A stretch of 64,000 nucleotides of DNA from Skeletonema tropicum (GCA_037178625.1 CM074132.1:3534001-3598000); one strand, 5' to 3'. Shown: positions 34,701 through 45,274, counted from the first letter of the stretch. The notes: generated from the sequence alone by a model not told the origin. Numbers and translations: made by a program.

Positions 34701-34755
34701 GGGACAGCCGATAATAGACGCAGCCCTCAATGAACTCGAGAAATCGACGACGTAA
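28723..34755 (+). CDS. LINE ORF2: endonuclease, reverse transcriptase, RNase H, zinc finger
   Basis: 2010 residues from ATG 28723 without interruption. Order: apurinic-like endonuclease (about 30-300; FGFQNINSI, MMDANGS near 215, YNRGTKRLDYIL near 250, VHSDHS near 283); reverse transcriptase (about 700-1150; LRIIGLLEADFN, LYYDCIACYDRM, catalytic YVDDNDG near 957); RNase H (about 1455-1580; GSDGSV, YRAELEGL, WFDNESG, HVRGHQD, that is D-E-D-D set); a CPNCRQCDDETIAHVFQCSH zinc knuckle near 1742; and a C-terminal region with GWDDFFRGYLVKEWYQ. It should nick the target and copy LINE RNA in place. All catalytic residues that I can check are present. The C-terminal arrangement is related to the older relic into which it inserted. 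Confidence 0.93.
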   Translation: MSRGTQDVIRPVQNLEASGDTIQLRQNEDGVVRFGFQNINSIKVLRTNTLPNEIEVVHDLGIDICGYVETNRPWTSNNKGIFDMNMRRMFQNMANTQYASLPPIDHRIKYQPGGVLQTITGHVTGRVRHQGSDKYGRFAWHILQGSRDEGIVVITAYRVCQSSNAGPNTAYTHQQSAMMKDGVVNPRPRKQILNDLTKLIEEKRSKGYRPIVMMDANGSTFSDKEFREFQQNAVLEDPFYRKFEEMPRTYNRGTKRLDYILMDAGLQHAIRHIGYLGSHEAVHSDHSMAWVDFDEKLLFRGLINRPPNAINRQFTLHQEDKVEKFMDELRKGMEDKNIQLKVPILVAKFHEEGCTTEAKRAYNALDKEYTDIIRATLKKTSRRRYGYFRSPELTLAGQKVLLYKAMLDCQRRRAPPSIGLTKLAARLGYDLTSNYEQMKVKDLKVKVREARKVLWEIQKDCAEKRIGWLEVQARSSARKDGGDWEAKMNAMIRTTRAASTNRKLSILTKGQRVGLDRIDVPSHEWMYSEDMEELYHYDKGVFETHAVIQQTSQGKPIMEKEFYAHHSLKVPDKNAYPVKVIVRENGSLKIDEIIDKSPFQWEAITSQTAIEGRILQRNKRHLQQVAMEGGPSTQPPVQQLISAEGTEEVKQILEGNYRVLDPTTNEEMEISDTLAALMSQLKQTEKEVAMEETVGSITSAQLQEAFRNAKEKTASNGDLHYTVWKAMVADNEFADWLSIMISLPFIYGFAPERWKSMTDVMLEKKKGNRQINQLRIIGLLEADFNTALKFFAREFSKKMESTGELSDEQWGSRKDRNSIDAAMIKLLTFEAARAKKSTIGMLYYDCIACYDRMQPSLSNIEMAKRNFSDGILRARAEALRGMKRNVRTGLGVSNDIYSEEPGDYQISGEIQGKADNPALFTACSSGILKTHAELAPGLELHGCFGERMMKRHNVSYVDDNDGNVSADYGSERPLDELIERMKLSSTMWNEVVRYSGQSLAYHKCAWQALAWQVVRGELKPIMAIDETILLEDHKGAKSVIQFKSPNQPNKGLGYHLCPDGNQKQEYEVIMEKLRRISKSTSLGFLTASETKQLLYQRLMPTLDYVLHLTSFSKKQCKKMDTIVRHNFLPYMHFNRNSPDAVLRGPMEQGGMEIPDMYSRQTELQSEYVVKQLRNGKTLAEDFLFTLDELQLQSGLITPLFEYKERLTYMDNGLLVSLKNRLAEIDATIWMEDATIPALQREGDQSIMEAFIRRKIKPSILRKLNAVRIYMRVITLADLVVENGEYIGNTTLGGNFVAGSDWRWPQTPCPPKKWFSLFRRCIRETFCNRLDSRHHHTNSMELDIPLGKWFPVKRNTWYDCYRGKGVIYKRGETATGESFIQKLTEQPVQSGFYKYECDVNAIPLECYPMKMAEVDEGVWTRRPYQMAQQQQQEAKPPGYVTENTHLPGTEMKPKKTGSDGSVLRVHNVAAAAWIIPTNQNEYVKACFLMTNVSSVNSYRAELEGLYRALYHIQYLGIELGPDDDITQWFDNESGAFTSNRPMKTGRDTIQPEGDLLMAIQHLRQKLPFGVISQHVRGHQDTAKKKTEPDESDCDSLETTESALGKEKDLDGLDDNAMINIACDELAGETTAAAIENPIQLPPEQEILQMPYEGSKAVLRIGNKWITAGMRSHVNKARREPILRKYIKRRHGWTDEQYDNVYWMTIGEVRRKSTLSQQRFTCKLMHGLLPVNHVKQHETQVSQCPNCRQCDDETIAHVFQCSHPDMAAKRAAIIAALRKKGLRKISRKILLRVANLVEQYANGGEIRTTSEDPRIQEALEAQRDLGWDDFFRGYLVKEWYQALESTHHGDAHQQFYQLQKLIWYEVALPQWHERNRLAHGTQSFDKQIESAHLAEQLVWYSQHREEMPPGFHQRWANHSIDEISNMDLATRRMWVHHLKIGRQAVEMRAEQRKKSQRTLSFYFNEFGPPLPPPQRQRVADEAEEHANRVVLYREEGQPIIDAALNELEKSTT

Positions 34756-34890
34756 ACAACCGTATGGTTGAACTAATCCTGGCCAGGAGACTATTTAGGT
34801 CTTCTGGCTTGGAGTGCGATCTGAGAAACAGTTGTGGAGGCAGTATAGAGCACTATCAATGCTACCGACACAGCACACATGTTGGTTAGT

Positions 34891-34952
34891 CATAATTTCG
34901 CCCCTAGAGGGCTAATCAGACGTACTTTAAAATTTCTGTTATATTATTATTA
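34891..34952 (+). other. conserved LINE 3' tail with hairpin
   Basis: GCCCCTAGAGGGC (34900-34912) can fold, followed by GACGTACTTTAAAATTTCTG and an ATT-repeat end. Related tails occur on the minus strand at 12048-12107 and 44485-44524, and as an inverse partner at 11973-12015. In LINEs such an end is what the reverse transcriptase recognises. Confidence 0.6.
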
Positions 34953-35499
34953 TCATACTAGTGATCCATGAATAATAGCCGCCGCTAGGAACTCATAGCT
35001 CCCCGTCAGTTCAAGATCTTCCCACATCCACATGCTACCCCATTGATCGAGGACTTCCCACAAAGTGCTAGGAGGTATAGACTGACCTGGGATTGGTGCA
35101 TGACTGATCAAACGATATACCGCAGTCTACCTCTTCTACCGTACACGCAACATTGTATTGAACCTGGGCATGATCACCACCATCTTTCACATACCTCCGA
35201 GGATTATTCTCATGCGGAGGGTATACTTCCATAAGGTCATTGTCATGATAGCGAAACAATCTATTCGATGCTGCACAGTACCGCCACGGGTGGAGTTTGT
35301 GGCCGACGTGCACCCAATTCCCCAAACGAGCACTAAGTAAACCTCCTGGCACTCCTGGAGCTAATTGAGAGAGTGCCGACTTCCATAGCTTAAAATCTTT
35401 TGACGATGGTTCCTCAGCGGGAAAGTCTAGCTTAGACCACTTTTCATCCTCCCGACGAAGCCTGTTTCTGTACAGTGTGTCAATCTTCGAGCCCCTCAC
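34953..35499 (-). pseudogene. RT/RNase H retroelement relic, copy 1, 5' part
   Basis: Open frame 35499-35068 reads WKSALSQLAPGVPGGLL, LGNWVHVGHKLHPWRYCAAS and NRLFRYHDNDLMEVYPP, then leads into the RNase H segment that continues at 26919 beyond the LINE. The W(R/K)-Y/W and repeated basic patterns fit the region between RT and RNase H of diatom non-LTR elements as I know them. The RT itself is absent. Copy 2 is at 53184-53767 with few differences (for example L/R before MEVYPP). Confidence 0.7.
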
Positions 35500-35543
35500 G
35501 CATAAGATATCCGATAAAAATGATAAAAACAGGAGTGTTGATG

Positions 35544-37057
35544 CTCGTCGTCAATGAAAACTCCCAACAAATATCTATCTGACCAGGCTCAAATCTCTAT
35601 CGCAGGATTCCGACCAAAGATCGACAATAGGTCGCTTTCTCACAAACCAATTCTCAACGAACATAAACATCTACATCTACCCGGCCTAATCGTAAGTCTT
35701 GAACTTGGGCAAGCTGCTTCTGCTTTTTCGACATGACCAAGCGTGTGCGTACGTATGCCCCATGATGTGACCTGCTGCGTATCTGTGACGACCTCGTGAT
35801 GAACAAGAAAAAAAATACAGATAGACCCCATCTATCTCGCTTAGGTCAGGTGTATGGATGGATGAGGGATGAGGGGAGTGCTGCAAAAGGAGGGCATTGT
35901 ACCCACATCACATCATACTCCTCAACAAAAGCAAATCATTCATGAAGATGGGTAAAAATGATGCGCCAGCCGAGAATCGAACTCGGGGCCCAACGATGGC
36001 AACGTTGGATTTTACCACTAAACCACTGGCACTTCTGGCGGACAGACCAAAAAAGTAAAACTATATCCTAGCTTTTACTGCTTTGCCCTCGTTGGACACA
36101 AAATGTTACGATACCTCATGCATGACTCATGCTACCGTACAAGGTGCAAGCTTTCGTACAATATTGTACCACTTCCTGCCTGTCGATAAGTAAGTAGCGT
36201 CACTGTCCACTATCGGTCCACATCCATCTTCAGGTCCAGGTCCAGACCACGAGATAAGTTAGAGTTCAAAATAGTGTTTGGAAACTCATCAAGCTGGTTC
36301 GAAAGAAGAGAGAGACAGAGAGAGACAGAGACAGAGAGAGAGACAGAGAGAGAGAGAAGTAAGTGTATCATATGCATATGTATGTAAATGCATCTAGATA
36401 TAGATATAGAAAAGCGGGAGAAGTTATCTCCCCAATCCAATGGATTTGGATTTGGATTTGGATTGTCTTCCGTGCAGGTGAAGATCTGCAGTGAGCGGTG
36501 ATCTTTTAGGGTCAGTATCAAACTCTTCGTGGCAACAACCGCTATGGTGCATACCTTAGTACAAGATGCACGGCCTTCTGGATCGGTCTTGTCGGGATCT
36601 GCAAGTAATTCACCTTTTGATATATTCCATTTCCATGTCCTTTCAGAGCTCCATCGATCGTCAACGGGAGATATTCTTGTCTTCTCCCCAAACACTGCAA
36701 CATGTGTGTTCCAGTATTTGAACAGCTCTATCCACATCAAACACTTCATATCGAAGAACCATCAGCTTGTGCGCGTCATTGCACCCGTCTGGACCCACTT
36801 CTTTTGCCATGAGATAATGATAACCTCTCTTTTCCTTGTCACAAACATCATCAAGAGCCAACTCAAATTCAGCCAGCTTTCCTTGACCTTGATCAACTTG
36901 GGCGATTCATCAGGCGTGGCACTTCAGTTGTAAACATCGTCCTTGGCCATTCTTGACGGGATTGTGCAGCTTCTCGAGTCACTCTGAGTAACGCTCCGTC
37001 ACGATTTGTCACGTCACGTTCGGATCACGATATCCAAATATTTTTGTCACTAGTATC
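35544..37057. repeat. tRNA-Gly repeat unit, copy B
   Basis: Matches A, C and D from CTCGTCGTCAATGAAAACTC. It lacks the TTAAGCTTAAGC piece and the CACCCAGTGCAG end of A and C, sharing the shorter CTTCAGTTGTAAACATCG form with D. It follows directly after the retroelement relic, as D does, so B and D were duplicated together with that relic. Confidence 0.88.
35962..36032 (-). tRNA. tRNA-Gly (GCC), copy B
   Basis: Identical to copy A over the 71 nt of the gene by reading. Anticodon loop TTGCCAT. Full cloverleaf. Confidence 0.93.
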
Positions 37058-39850
37058 AAATCACCCAAACCATGGCGGTCTCGGCCATAGTCTGTGAGGT
37101 TGCTTCTCGGAGAGCGATCGAATGAGCCATGAACTTCGCTTCAGTCGTGCTGAGAACTAGTTCACTGTTCATCAGTTTCGACTTCCAGTAGACAGGGCAA
37201 CCTGCGTACTTGATGACGTTTTCTGCTCTAGAATTGTACGCAGCAGCTCAAGCTTCGTAAAGACACAACTTGTGTAAACGGTGATGAGCTAACATGACAA
37301 ACGAAGACGCCAAAACCTTCTTTCAGCTCTTCAACTTCAACAACGCAAGAGACTTTCTAGAAGAACACTACAGACGTACTGGACACATATAACAACAATC
37401 ACAAACAAACTAAAGAGTGTGAACTCTTTAAACATCTACTGAATGATCTAAGTTACCCTACGTAACTCAGAGGCATTGGAGGAGGTAGCGGGTAAAGTTG
37501 TTGACGAAGGAACGCGTCAGGCTTTACGAACAGCTTGGAGGGCCTAGGCCTGCCACAAGTCAAGCTGCAACTCTGTCTAAAGATCTATCCCTGTAGGTGC
37601 AGAATGGGTCCCCTATAGATCTAGACACGGCAAAAGAGTAAGAGTACCCATTGAAGACCATCATAGGTCGGCTAATCCTATAAACTGTGGTCCTCTACTG
37701 CGTAATGGCATGAGGATTGAAAAGGCTCAGGTGCATGGCAACCATGAGCACCTGTATCACACTTGAATATCGGGAAAAGCCTTTTGTGAAACAACACCTT
37801 TTATAGTCGACGGCGAGCGTTAAACCCAATCTATCATTTTGAACTAAGTCATAGATCTAAGCGTGGTAAAGCTAAAGAACTCACTCACTCACTCACTCAC
37901 CTCTATTCACAACATGCTATTGCTTCTCTATTCCATCTTCTCATTTCTCATTTCTCTTCGGACTGATGTCGCGCCAAATTTCAGGTGGTTTGATTTTGGG
38001 TTGGCCTTCCCACCAAAAATGTCAGAGGGTTTGATTTTTGTCCACGACGGACGGACGGACAGGAATTTCAAGCGAAATGACCGGTAAGCTCTGCTTCGCT
38101 CGACTAACCCATTTAAACAAGCTCAAGCTTTGAACGAAGCTTGGACAAGCTCAAGCTTTGAACGAAGCTTGGATAGAGACTGTCTACATCAGTGGGATCA
38201 TTCTTGTTCCATCCGCCAGCAACAGCAAAGTCTGCATCCACGAAGACTACCAATCCTTTCGTCTTGTCTGGCTTGTAGATAGATTATTCCTTAGGTACTT
38301 GTGTCTCGGAGATATCTGCCAATCCTGGTGATGGCTTGCTCGTGCGATAATTTAGGATCGATACAGAAGCGGGCACATTGATGAGTGGGCATAAGGTATT
38401 TGCTGGAGTTTTCTTCTCGTCGACGTAACATTCGAAGCTCGCTGTTATCCTTGAGACCGAGCTTTTCAAGGATTCTGTCGATCAAGTGAGGCTGCTTCAT
38501 TTCTTCATTTCGAACTCGCCTCTCCCTCTGTCGACGATTTCCACTCCGAGAAACTTGTCTATGTCGCAAGGTGAGTTCTTCCGATCCTCCCTGCAACGAT
38601 TTGATATAAAGTCGTCGATCTCCTTCAATGAGTTTCCTACAATGATGCAGTCATCCACGTAGGTCAAAACAATCATACCCTGATGAAGGTTGAGGCATGG
38701 ATCGATCTTGGAAGGAGCAAAATCCCTCGTGGTCAATCCGCCTTTGAATTTTTGATACCAATTTTGAGAATCCTGCTTGAGACCGTAGAGATTTCGTAAT
38801 AGGAGGAGGGAATAGTCCGATGGGTGCCCCAATTCCGGCCCAAATCCATTCGGGAGATCCATACCATATAGATCTCTGCATCCACCTCTGCTTGCGAAAA
38901 GGCGAGGACAAAATCGATGGACTTGCTCGCTGCTGAGACAGTGAAGTTTGGCCACTACTAAGAGGAGTTCTGTGATAGCATTGACGACAGGACTTTAAGT
39001 TTCCTACTACCACTAGTTGACGCCATACTCTTGCTGCCCTCCGTGTGGCAACAAATTCTCTTGCTTTATGCTTGTTCAGGCTTCCGTCACGGTAACGTTT
39101 GCGCTTGTAAGACCAAATGGCCTTGATCTTGATTCTTTTGGTACCGGACGGGATATTCGAACGATGGACAAGCTTCCAATGATTGCGCTTCTCATGATCC
39201 TCAATTTCTTTCTCCATTGCCTTAATGAATGAGTTTCTGTCGTCCTGCTTCATAGCTTGACTGTAGGTATAGGTCTCACTCGAGGCATCGGTAGCTAAGA
39301 CTAGATGATGGATATCGTTGAGAGTGCCGTCGCAGTGTTCATTAATTTCTTCAAATCGATTGACGATGCAATTCCACCGAGTGGAATTCTCTGGCAAGGG
39401 CCGGCTGGGGAGATTGGTGTCACATACAGAAGTAAACAGAGCAAACAACGTGACGTGAGTGCTCTTGTGACACCCTTCTTCCCATAAGTGACATGCGCTT
39501 TAGCTTGTTTGGCATTCTTTTCCTGAAGTCGGTTGGAGCGGCGGAGACCTGCTTCGTGAATATTCACATGAGCAGCTGGTTCTGTTGCTCATCATCTATG
39601 TCGCTGCAGGCATCAACATCTGTCAAAGATTGATGGGTCGGCCTGAATTATCGTAGGGTTGTTTGCGTTGCCTTTTGAGAGCAGGTTCTAATGTGGCCAC
39701 ATCCTGCTGCTCAACTTGGAGGGGAAGATCAACTCCCTCGGAAACTGGACGATCGGCGATCGGGGGGATTTGTAATGCTGGGGTTTGGATTGTCACGAGA
39801 CTGTTGATCAAAGCTCGTGGCAAAAGGGTCGGGTAAAGGATCTTCAGCTG
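37058..39850 (-). pseudogene. Ty1/copia relic (RT and RNase H), interrupted
   Basis: Right to left: a linker with RRSNRLQEKNAKQ (about 39540), RVT_2 start SYSQAMKQDD-like and KAMEKEIEDHEKRNHWKLV (39270-39180), GTKRIKIKAIWSYKRKR, LYGLKQDSQNWYQKF and the catalytic YVDDCIIVG (about 38655), then CIDPKLSHEQAITRIGRYL (38370). RNase H parts are VVFVDADFAVAGGWNKNDP (38270-38205) and, beyond an interruption, YAGCPVYWKSKLMNSELVLS with TTEAKFMAHSIALREA (37213-37090). Frames change several times. It is a different piece of the copia Pol from that at 13.9-15.3 kb. Confidence 0.75.
37215..38172. other. about 0.96-kb insertion within the copia RNase H region
   Basis: Separates the DADFAVAGGWNKND part from the YAGCPVYWKSKL part, which are normally only some tens of residues apart. 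It includes an ACTC tetranucleotide run (37879-37900) and a 28-bp unit ACAAGCTCAAGCTTTGAACG(AAGCTTGG) repeated twice at 38117-38172. No ORF with recognisable features. Might be a solo LTR or a non-autonomous element; ends are not defined. Confidence 0.4.
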
Positions 39851-41476
39851 CAGTACGGACTACAGCGTCCAATGGCGCGCTAAGCGATGACGCTTCAGTT
39901 GTCGGAGCCTATTCAGCACCAGTCTGGGAGGATATGTATTGGATAGCATCAGCCACCGCATCATCTTCAGCAGACTCATAAGGGGATTAACAGACGATTG
40001 TAATTCAGCGAGAGCCGTATCAACGATGTGTAGGAGTGGATACTGTCGTGCCGAATGTTGCCGTAGCGTCGATGGGACGACATTTTGTGGATCTATTAGT
40101 TTTGGAAATTAAAAAGCACTTAGTGGCGGAATTCCGACGGATAATGACGATTGATGGGGTTGACAACGAAATACCGCTGTATTTCCTCCACCGCCCTTGG
40201 CAGGTTTGGCGTAGTTGACATGTGCCGTAGGGGGGATTTGTGCTAACTTTGTGCCATGGTTTGATGTTTGATGGTGGATGTGGTGGATGTCATACTTTAC
40301 CACTAGGCATTTACGAACGTACGTTACTAATACGTGCTACGTATGAATTAGTACAAAAATAAGCTATGCCGCGACCTTAAGGCAAAGGTCGGTCTTCCCA
40401 ATTCGGAGGAACCTCTCCTTTCTCCATAAAAGGGATGATTTCATCTATCTCGATATAGTCGAGAATTGTGACATTGAAACCAGATAGGTTTGGCAATGGA
40501 GCAATCATGGTATGTACTGTATGCTTCTTCGATAAAAGTATCTGATAGATGCGTGTTTGGCAAGGCGTAAGCGTTGCCTACAGGCAGGGGATTTGCCGGG
40601 TTGTAGGATTGGTTTGCCAAATAAGGACAAGGACGCAATCGTACAAGCACGGGGGGAGTGATGCGCCGGCAATTCCAGCAGGAATGTATCATCTGCTGGG
40701 ATTAAGGCGAAGGGGATACGTCTAGAAAGGCATAAAAATGTTGTCTACCTCCGCCACTATTGATGAGCATGACTCAAGTATGAGTTGACTTATCAATTGC
40801 GAATGCGGCTCCCTCTGTCATGCGAGACGCGGCTTCAACTATCCGGATCACCATGTCGAGAAAAAGGAGACATCCACTCTATGTGTATTCCACAAGATTG
40901 CTAGAGCAGGATATCATGACACATGACGTGCAAAAGTAGGGGCTGGCGTAAGGTAACGCAGCGGGAACGTTCGAGCGGAGCATCACAAAATAGATGTAGT
41001 GAGCGGGTGAGGCAATGCCAAAGAAGCCAGACAATTTTGCAGCAGGAATGGATCATCTGCTGAAATTCGCTACCAGTGAGAAGCCGTGCAATTGTAGCAG
41101 GAATGGAACGTCTGCTGAAATTAAGGGCAGGCGGTGAAATAACGCCGAAAAGGAATAAGCCGGGCAATTCCAGTGGGAGATCATAAAATGACCGACTTTC
41201 GGAATTTAGGCTGATAGGTGTGTTGGCAGCGCAGACTGTTCCGTTATGAAGACATGCTGCTCCCCCTAAGACTGCGGAAAGATCCGGAGCCAAAGGAGGA
41301 AAGCCGATGATTCGGCAGGGGTGCCATCTGATAGAGCATCTGATGTCATGCGGCAGAAGGGGCTGGTGTTTGCCTGCCAACGCACCATCAGAGATAAGAA
41401 GAAGAGCGGGTCTTATAAACTATAGGGTTGGTTGGGTGTGATGCAGCTGTCCTAACTTGGTCATCTGTGTGATGGA
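39851..41476. other. gene-free stretch with repeated hairpin units
   Basis: No gene recognised. AATT-xx-GCAGCAGGAATGGATCATCTGCTGAAATT-like imperfect palindromes stand at 40671-40703, 41033-41067 and 41090-41122, with a partial one near 41168. Repeated GGCGxxGxxATAACGCxGxx-like phrases between them suggest an old tandem array. A CGTACGTTACTAATACGTG palindromic stretch is at about 40317-40350. Confidence 0.4.
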
Positions 41477-43377
41477 AGTTTTTTGAAGACTTGTCTTGTT
41501 CAAGGTCAAGGGCGAGAGTTGGAACAGGATATTGTTGCAAGGTAAGATGTAATTATGTACTATCAATATCAAAAAGAGATAGAATAATGATGATAATGAT
41601 AGATTAATATTATGATTATGAGCTATGAGTGATCTGCAATACCATAGGCAAATTATCTACACCCCTGATGGTTCAAGTTCTCTTTTCTCTCTGCTGACAC
41701 TAGTGTTTAGAGAGTAGAGGTAGTTACTAAAATAATCCATATCTCAAGTGCGAGCACTGGACCATGAGCCAGAGCAAGGCAAGGGCAAGGAGTCAACTCG
41801 TCGTCAATGAAAACTCCCAACAAATATCTATCTGACCAGGCTCAAATCTCTATCGCAGGATTCCAACCAAAGATCGACAATAGGTCGCTTTCTCACAAAC
41901 CAATTCTCAACGAACATAAACATCTACATCTACCCGGCCTAATCGTAAGTCTTGAACTTGGGCAAGCTGCTTCTGCTTTTTCGACATGACCAAGCGTGTG
42001 CGTACGTATGCCCCATGATGTGACCTGCTGCGTATCTGTGACGACCTCATGATGAACAAGAAAAAAAATACAGATAGACCCCATCTGTCTCGCTTAGGTC
42101 AGGTGTATGGATGGATGAGGGATGAGGGGAGTGCTGCAAAAGGAGGGCATTGTACCCACATCACATCATACTCCTCAACAAAAGCAAATCATTCATGCAG
42201 ATGGGTAAAAATGATGCGCCAGCCGAGAATCGAACTCGGGGCCCAACGATGGCAACGTTGGATTTTACCACTAAACCACTGGCACTTCTGGCGGACAGAC
42301 CAAAAAAGTAAAACTATATCCTAGCTTTTACTGCTTTGCCCTCGTTGGACACAAAATGTTACGATACCTCATGCATGACTCATGCTACCGTACAAGGTGC
42401 AAGCTTTCGTACAATATTGTACCACTTCCTGCCTGTCGATAAGTAAGTAGCGTCACTGTCCACTATCGGTCCACATCCATCTTCAGGTCCAGGTCCTGAC
42501 CACGAGATAAGTTAGAGTTCAAAATAGTGTTTGGAAACTCATCAAGCTGGTTCGAAAGAAGAGAGAGACAGAGAGAGACAGAGACAGAGAGAGAGACAGA
42601 GAGACAGAGAAGTAAGTGTATCATATGCATATGTATGTAAATGCATCTAGATATAGATATAGAAAAGCGGGAGAAGTTATCTCCCCAATCCAATGGATTT
42701 GGATTTGGATTTGGATTGTCTTCCGTGCAGGTGAAGATCTGCAGTGAGCGGTGATCTTTTAGGGTCAGTATCAAACTCTTCGTGGCAACAACCGCTATGG
42801 TGCATACCTTAGTACAAGATGCACGGCCTTCTGGATCGGTCTTGTCGGGATCTGCAAGTAATTCACCTTTTGATATATTCCATTTCCATGTCCTTTCAGA
42901 GCTCCATCGATCGTCAACTGGAGATATTCTTGTCTTCTCCCCAAACACTGCAACATGTGTGTTCCAGTATTTGAACAGCTCTATCCACATCAAACACTTC
43001 ATATCGAAGAACCATCAGCTTGTGCGCGTCATTCTACCCGTCTGACCGTCTGGACCCACTTCTTTTGCCATGAGATAATGATAACCTTTCTTTTCCTTGT
43101 CACAAACATCATCAAGAGCCAACTCAAATTCAGCCAGCTTTCCTTGACCTTGACCTTGACCTTGGTCAACTTGGGCGATTCATCAGGCGTGGCACTTAAG
43201 CTTAAGCTTAAGTTGTAAACATTGTCATTGGCCTTGTTACTACTTGCGTGACGGGATAGTGCAGCTTCTCGAGTCACTCTGAGTAACGCTCCGTCACGAT
43301 TTGTCACGTCACGTTCTGATCATGATATCCAAAATCCAAATATTTTTTTCACCCAGTGCAGTATCAGATCTTCCTAG
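41477..43377. repeat. tRNA-Gly repeat unit, copy C, preceded by 3' end of the exosome gene
   Basis: Starts with AGTTTTTTGAAGACTTGTCT, the 3' end of the exosome subunit gene, and follows copy A through its 3' flank, the tRNA and the terminal CTTCCTAG. It is a fragment of the exosome gene of about 40 bp only, not a second gene. Differences from A are small indels and a shorter GGATTT array. Confidence 0.88.
42215..42285 (-). tRNA. tRNA-Gly (GCC), copy C
   Basis: Same 71-nt sequence and folding as copy A by reading; anticodon GCC. Confidence 0.93.
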
Positions 43378-43907
43378 TGGTTACCCGTCGAGACTATGGG
43401 ACTATGAGGACTATGAAAAACGCCACTAATTCCTCTGTACCCTTGGTACACTAAAAAAAGGACTAGAGTTGGACTATGAATCTTCAGAGCGGCAATCGTA
43501 CATAGGAATTAGTAATATTTCTGTCGCCATTCGTCACAAACACTTTTCTTATCATGGTATCATAGTCCCTCCTACGGTGGCTGATACATCAACGCGGAAG
43601 ATAATTCATTGATGAAACCTCTGTAGACAATAGTGGTATTGGTGCTCTATTGAATAGTGTCATTTGCTAGAACTAGAAACGATTATTAGATTATCCACAG
43701 AAATTGAATGACTCCCTACACATAAAAATGAACGACCCTATCCTTATCCCATATCGAACGACTATTATTTGTTCCTTGCACTCCTAGGTCTTCTTTTGTG
43801 GAGAAGGAGACACTTCCTTCGAAGAAACATTTCTCTCTTGCGTCTCTGCGGTGCTGAAGGAGACTCTTGCACTTGTTCCTCCTTCCACAATTTCAACTCT
43901 TTGGCAG
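43378..43907. other. spacer between tRNA unit C and the DOMON 5' copy
   Basis: No gene. Near 43390-43565 GGACTATGA-type words on the left face TCATAGTCC on the right, and ACTAATTCCT faces AGGAATTAGT, so a small foldback element of about 180 bp may lie here. Confidence 0.35.
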
Positions 43908-43957
43908 TTGCAGTCGCAGTCGCAGTCGCACTGTATATCTACTAATACTACTACTAC

Positions 43958-44145
<188 letters not shown>

Positions 44146-44275
44146 GACTACCAATATGTCCATGTCATAAAACCATAACTGTGACAATTCATTTTCATTT
44201 CAAATAAGTAGATGACAAAAGTTCGAGCTCTCTCTCTCTCTCAGAAACAAAAGAATTGGGTCTTCGTTGTATTTG

Positions 44276-44893
44276 CCTTGCCTGTCAGGGAGCAAGTAGA
44301 TGTATTAGCCGAAGACAACCATTCTAGTTACGTATCTGTCCGGGAACTGTAAATTGCTCGCGGGCGGCATTTACTTAAACTCAAACACATCCATAAGTGG
44401 CGATTAGCGATAGCGATTAGCGATAGCGATAGGACACGAAACAATCTGCTTCTCATAGGAGACTTGACTGCTTCTCATAAGGAGAATAATAACAGAAATT
44501 ATAAAGTACGTCTGATTATAGCCCTATGAGAAGCACTTGAGACCACATGACTCTGCTTCTTCCATTGACACAACATTAACATTATTATTTCCTCCCAGAA
44601 TCCTGACGGCACACATATGCACATACCTCCGGTGTGTATTATCTTGGTCGCAAGAAGCAAAGGCAAAGGACATGTACTTTGGTGCTTCAACTTCAACTTC
44701 CGTCATATCAAACAGCTTCTACTTCTACTTCTTTCCTCAAAATTGACTTGGTTCGCAGGCGCAGGGGCAAAGAAGTGGGTCTTGGTTTGTATCAAGGAAG
44801 TGGGTCTTGGTGTTTGTATATTTTTGCTCGGACGATGATCAGCTCCACTTCATAATTCGTCTTTGCACAAGCAAGAAGCAAAAGGCAAAAGCA
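44276..44893. other. 618-bp segment present in only one of the duplicate DOMON leaders
   Basis: Absent between GTATTTGCCTT and AAGGTGAGTTATC at 61930. Includes GCGATTAGCGATA tandem words (44400-44430), GCTTCTCATAGG and its complement, and a LINE-tail-like piece. It could be an insertion here or a deletion in the other copy. No gene recognised. Confidence 0.6.
44485..44524 (-). repeat. short LINE-3'-tail-like element
   Basis: On the minus strand GGGCTATAATCAGACGTACT, then TTATAATTTCTGTTATTATT, matches the end of the 8-kb LINE including its ATT tail. Only about 40 bp of LINE-like sequence, flanked by CTTCTCATAAGG and CCTATGAGAAG, which are inverse to each other. Confidence 0.55.
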
Positions 44894-45274
44894 AAAGGTG
44901 AGTTATCAGTTGTAGTTAGATACATATATATGTATGGTCCTCTCTCTGCCTTTGCATATTTGATCATAATTGCCTCTCGAGCTTGAGTCAATGGCAATGG
45001 GGATGTGGCTGTTGGCTGTTGCTGTGAAATGTATGCTACTGCAGTAGTGTGATCTGGTGACATATACACTGAGATTGAGATGCAAAGTGCTATTGGTCTG
45101 TGTCCGTGGCTCTAGAATGACTCTCACCATCGCCCCATTGACTTGACAACATTCTCTCACTGTTACATAATCTCATACTCATACTCTTTTTGCAGATAGA
45201 TACTGATACACTGGCACTGGTTTAATACCTCGACCTGTTCTCTCAAAATCAATATCTCCGATTCAAGATTCGAG

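Larger units (their letters stand above)
26903..34969 (+). mobile_element. apparently intact 8.0-kb LINE with 17-bp target duplication
   Basis: TCATACTAGTGATCCAT stands at 26903-26919 and 34953-34969; the element proper is 26920-34952. The undisturbed target is seen once at 53219-53235 in the second copy of the host relic, so the insertion limits are exact to one base or so. The element has a 227-bp 5' leader, two overlapping ORFs and a 3' UTR that ends in a conserved tail (34891-34940) and ATT repeats instead of poly(A). Both ORFs are open over their whole length, so the element may be autonomous and young. Confidence 0.93.

Noticed and set aside
41477..41520. Second exosome subunit gene
   Set aside because: Only about 40 bp of the 3' end is present; it is the edge of a segmental copy.
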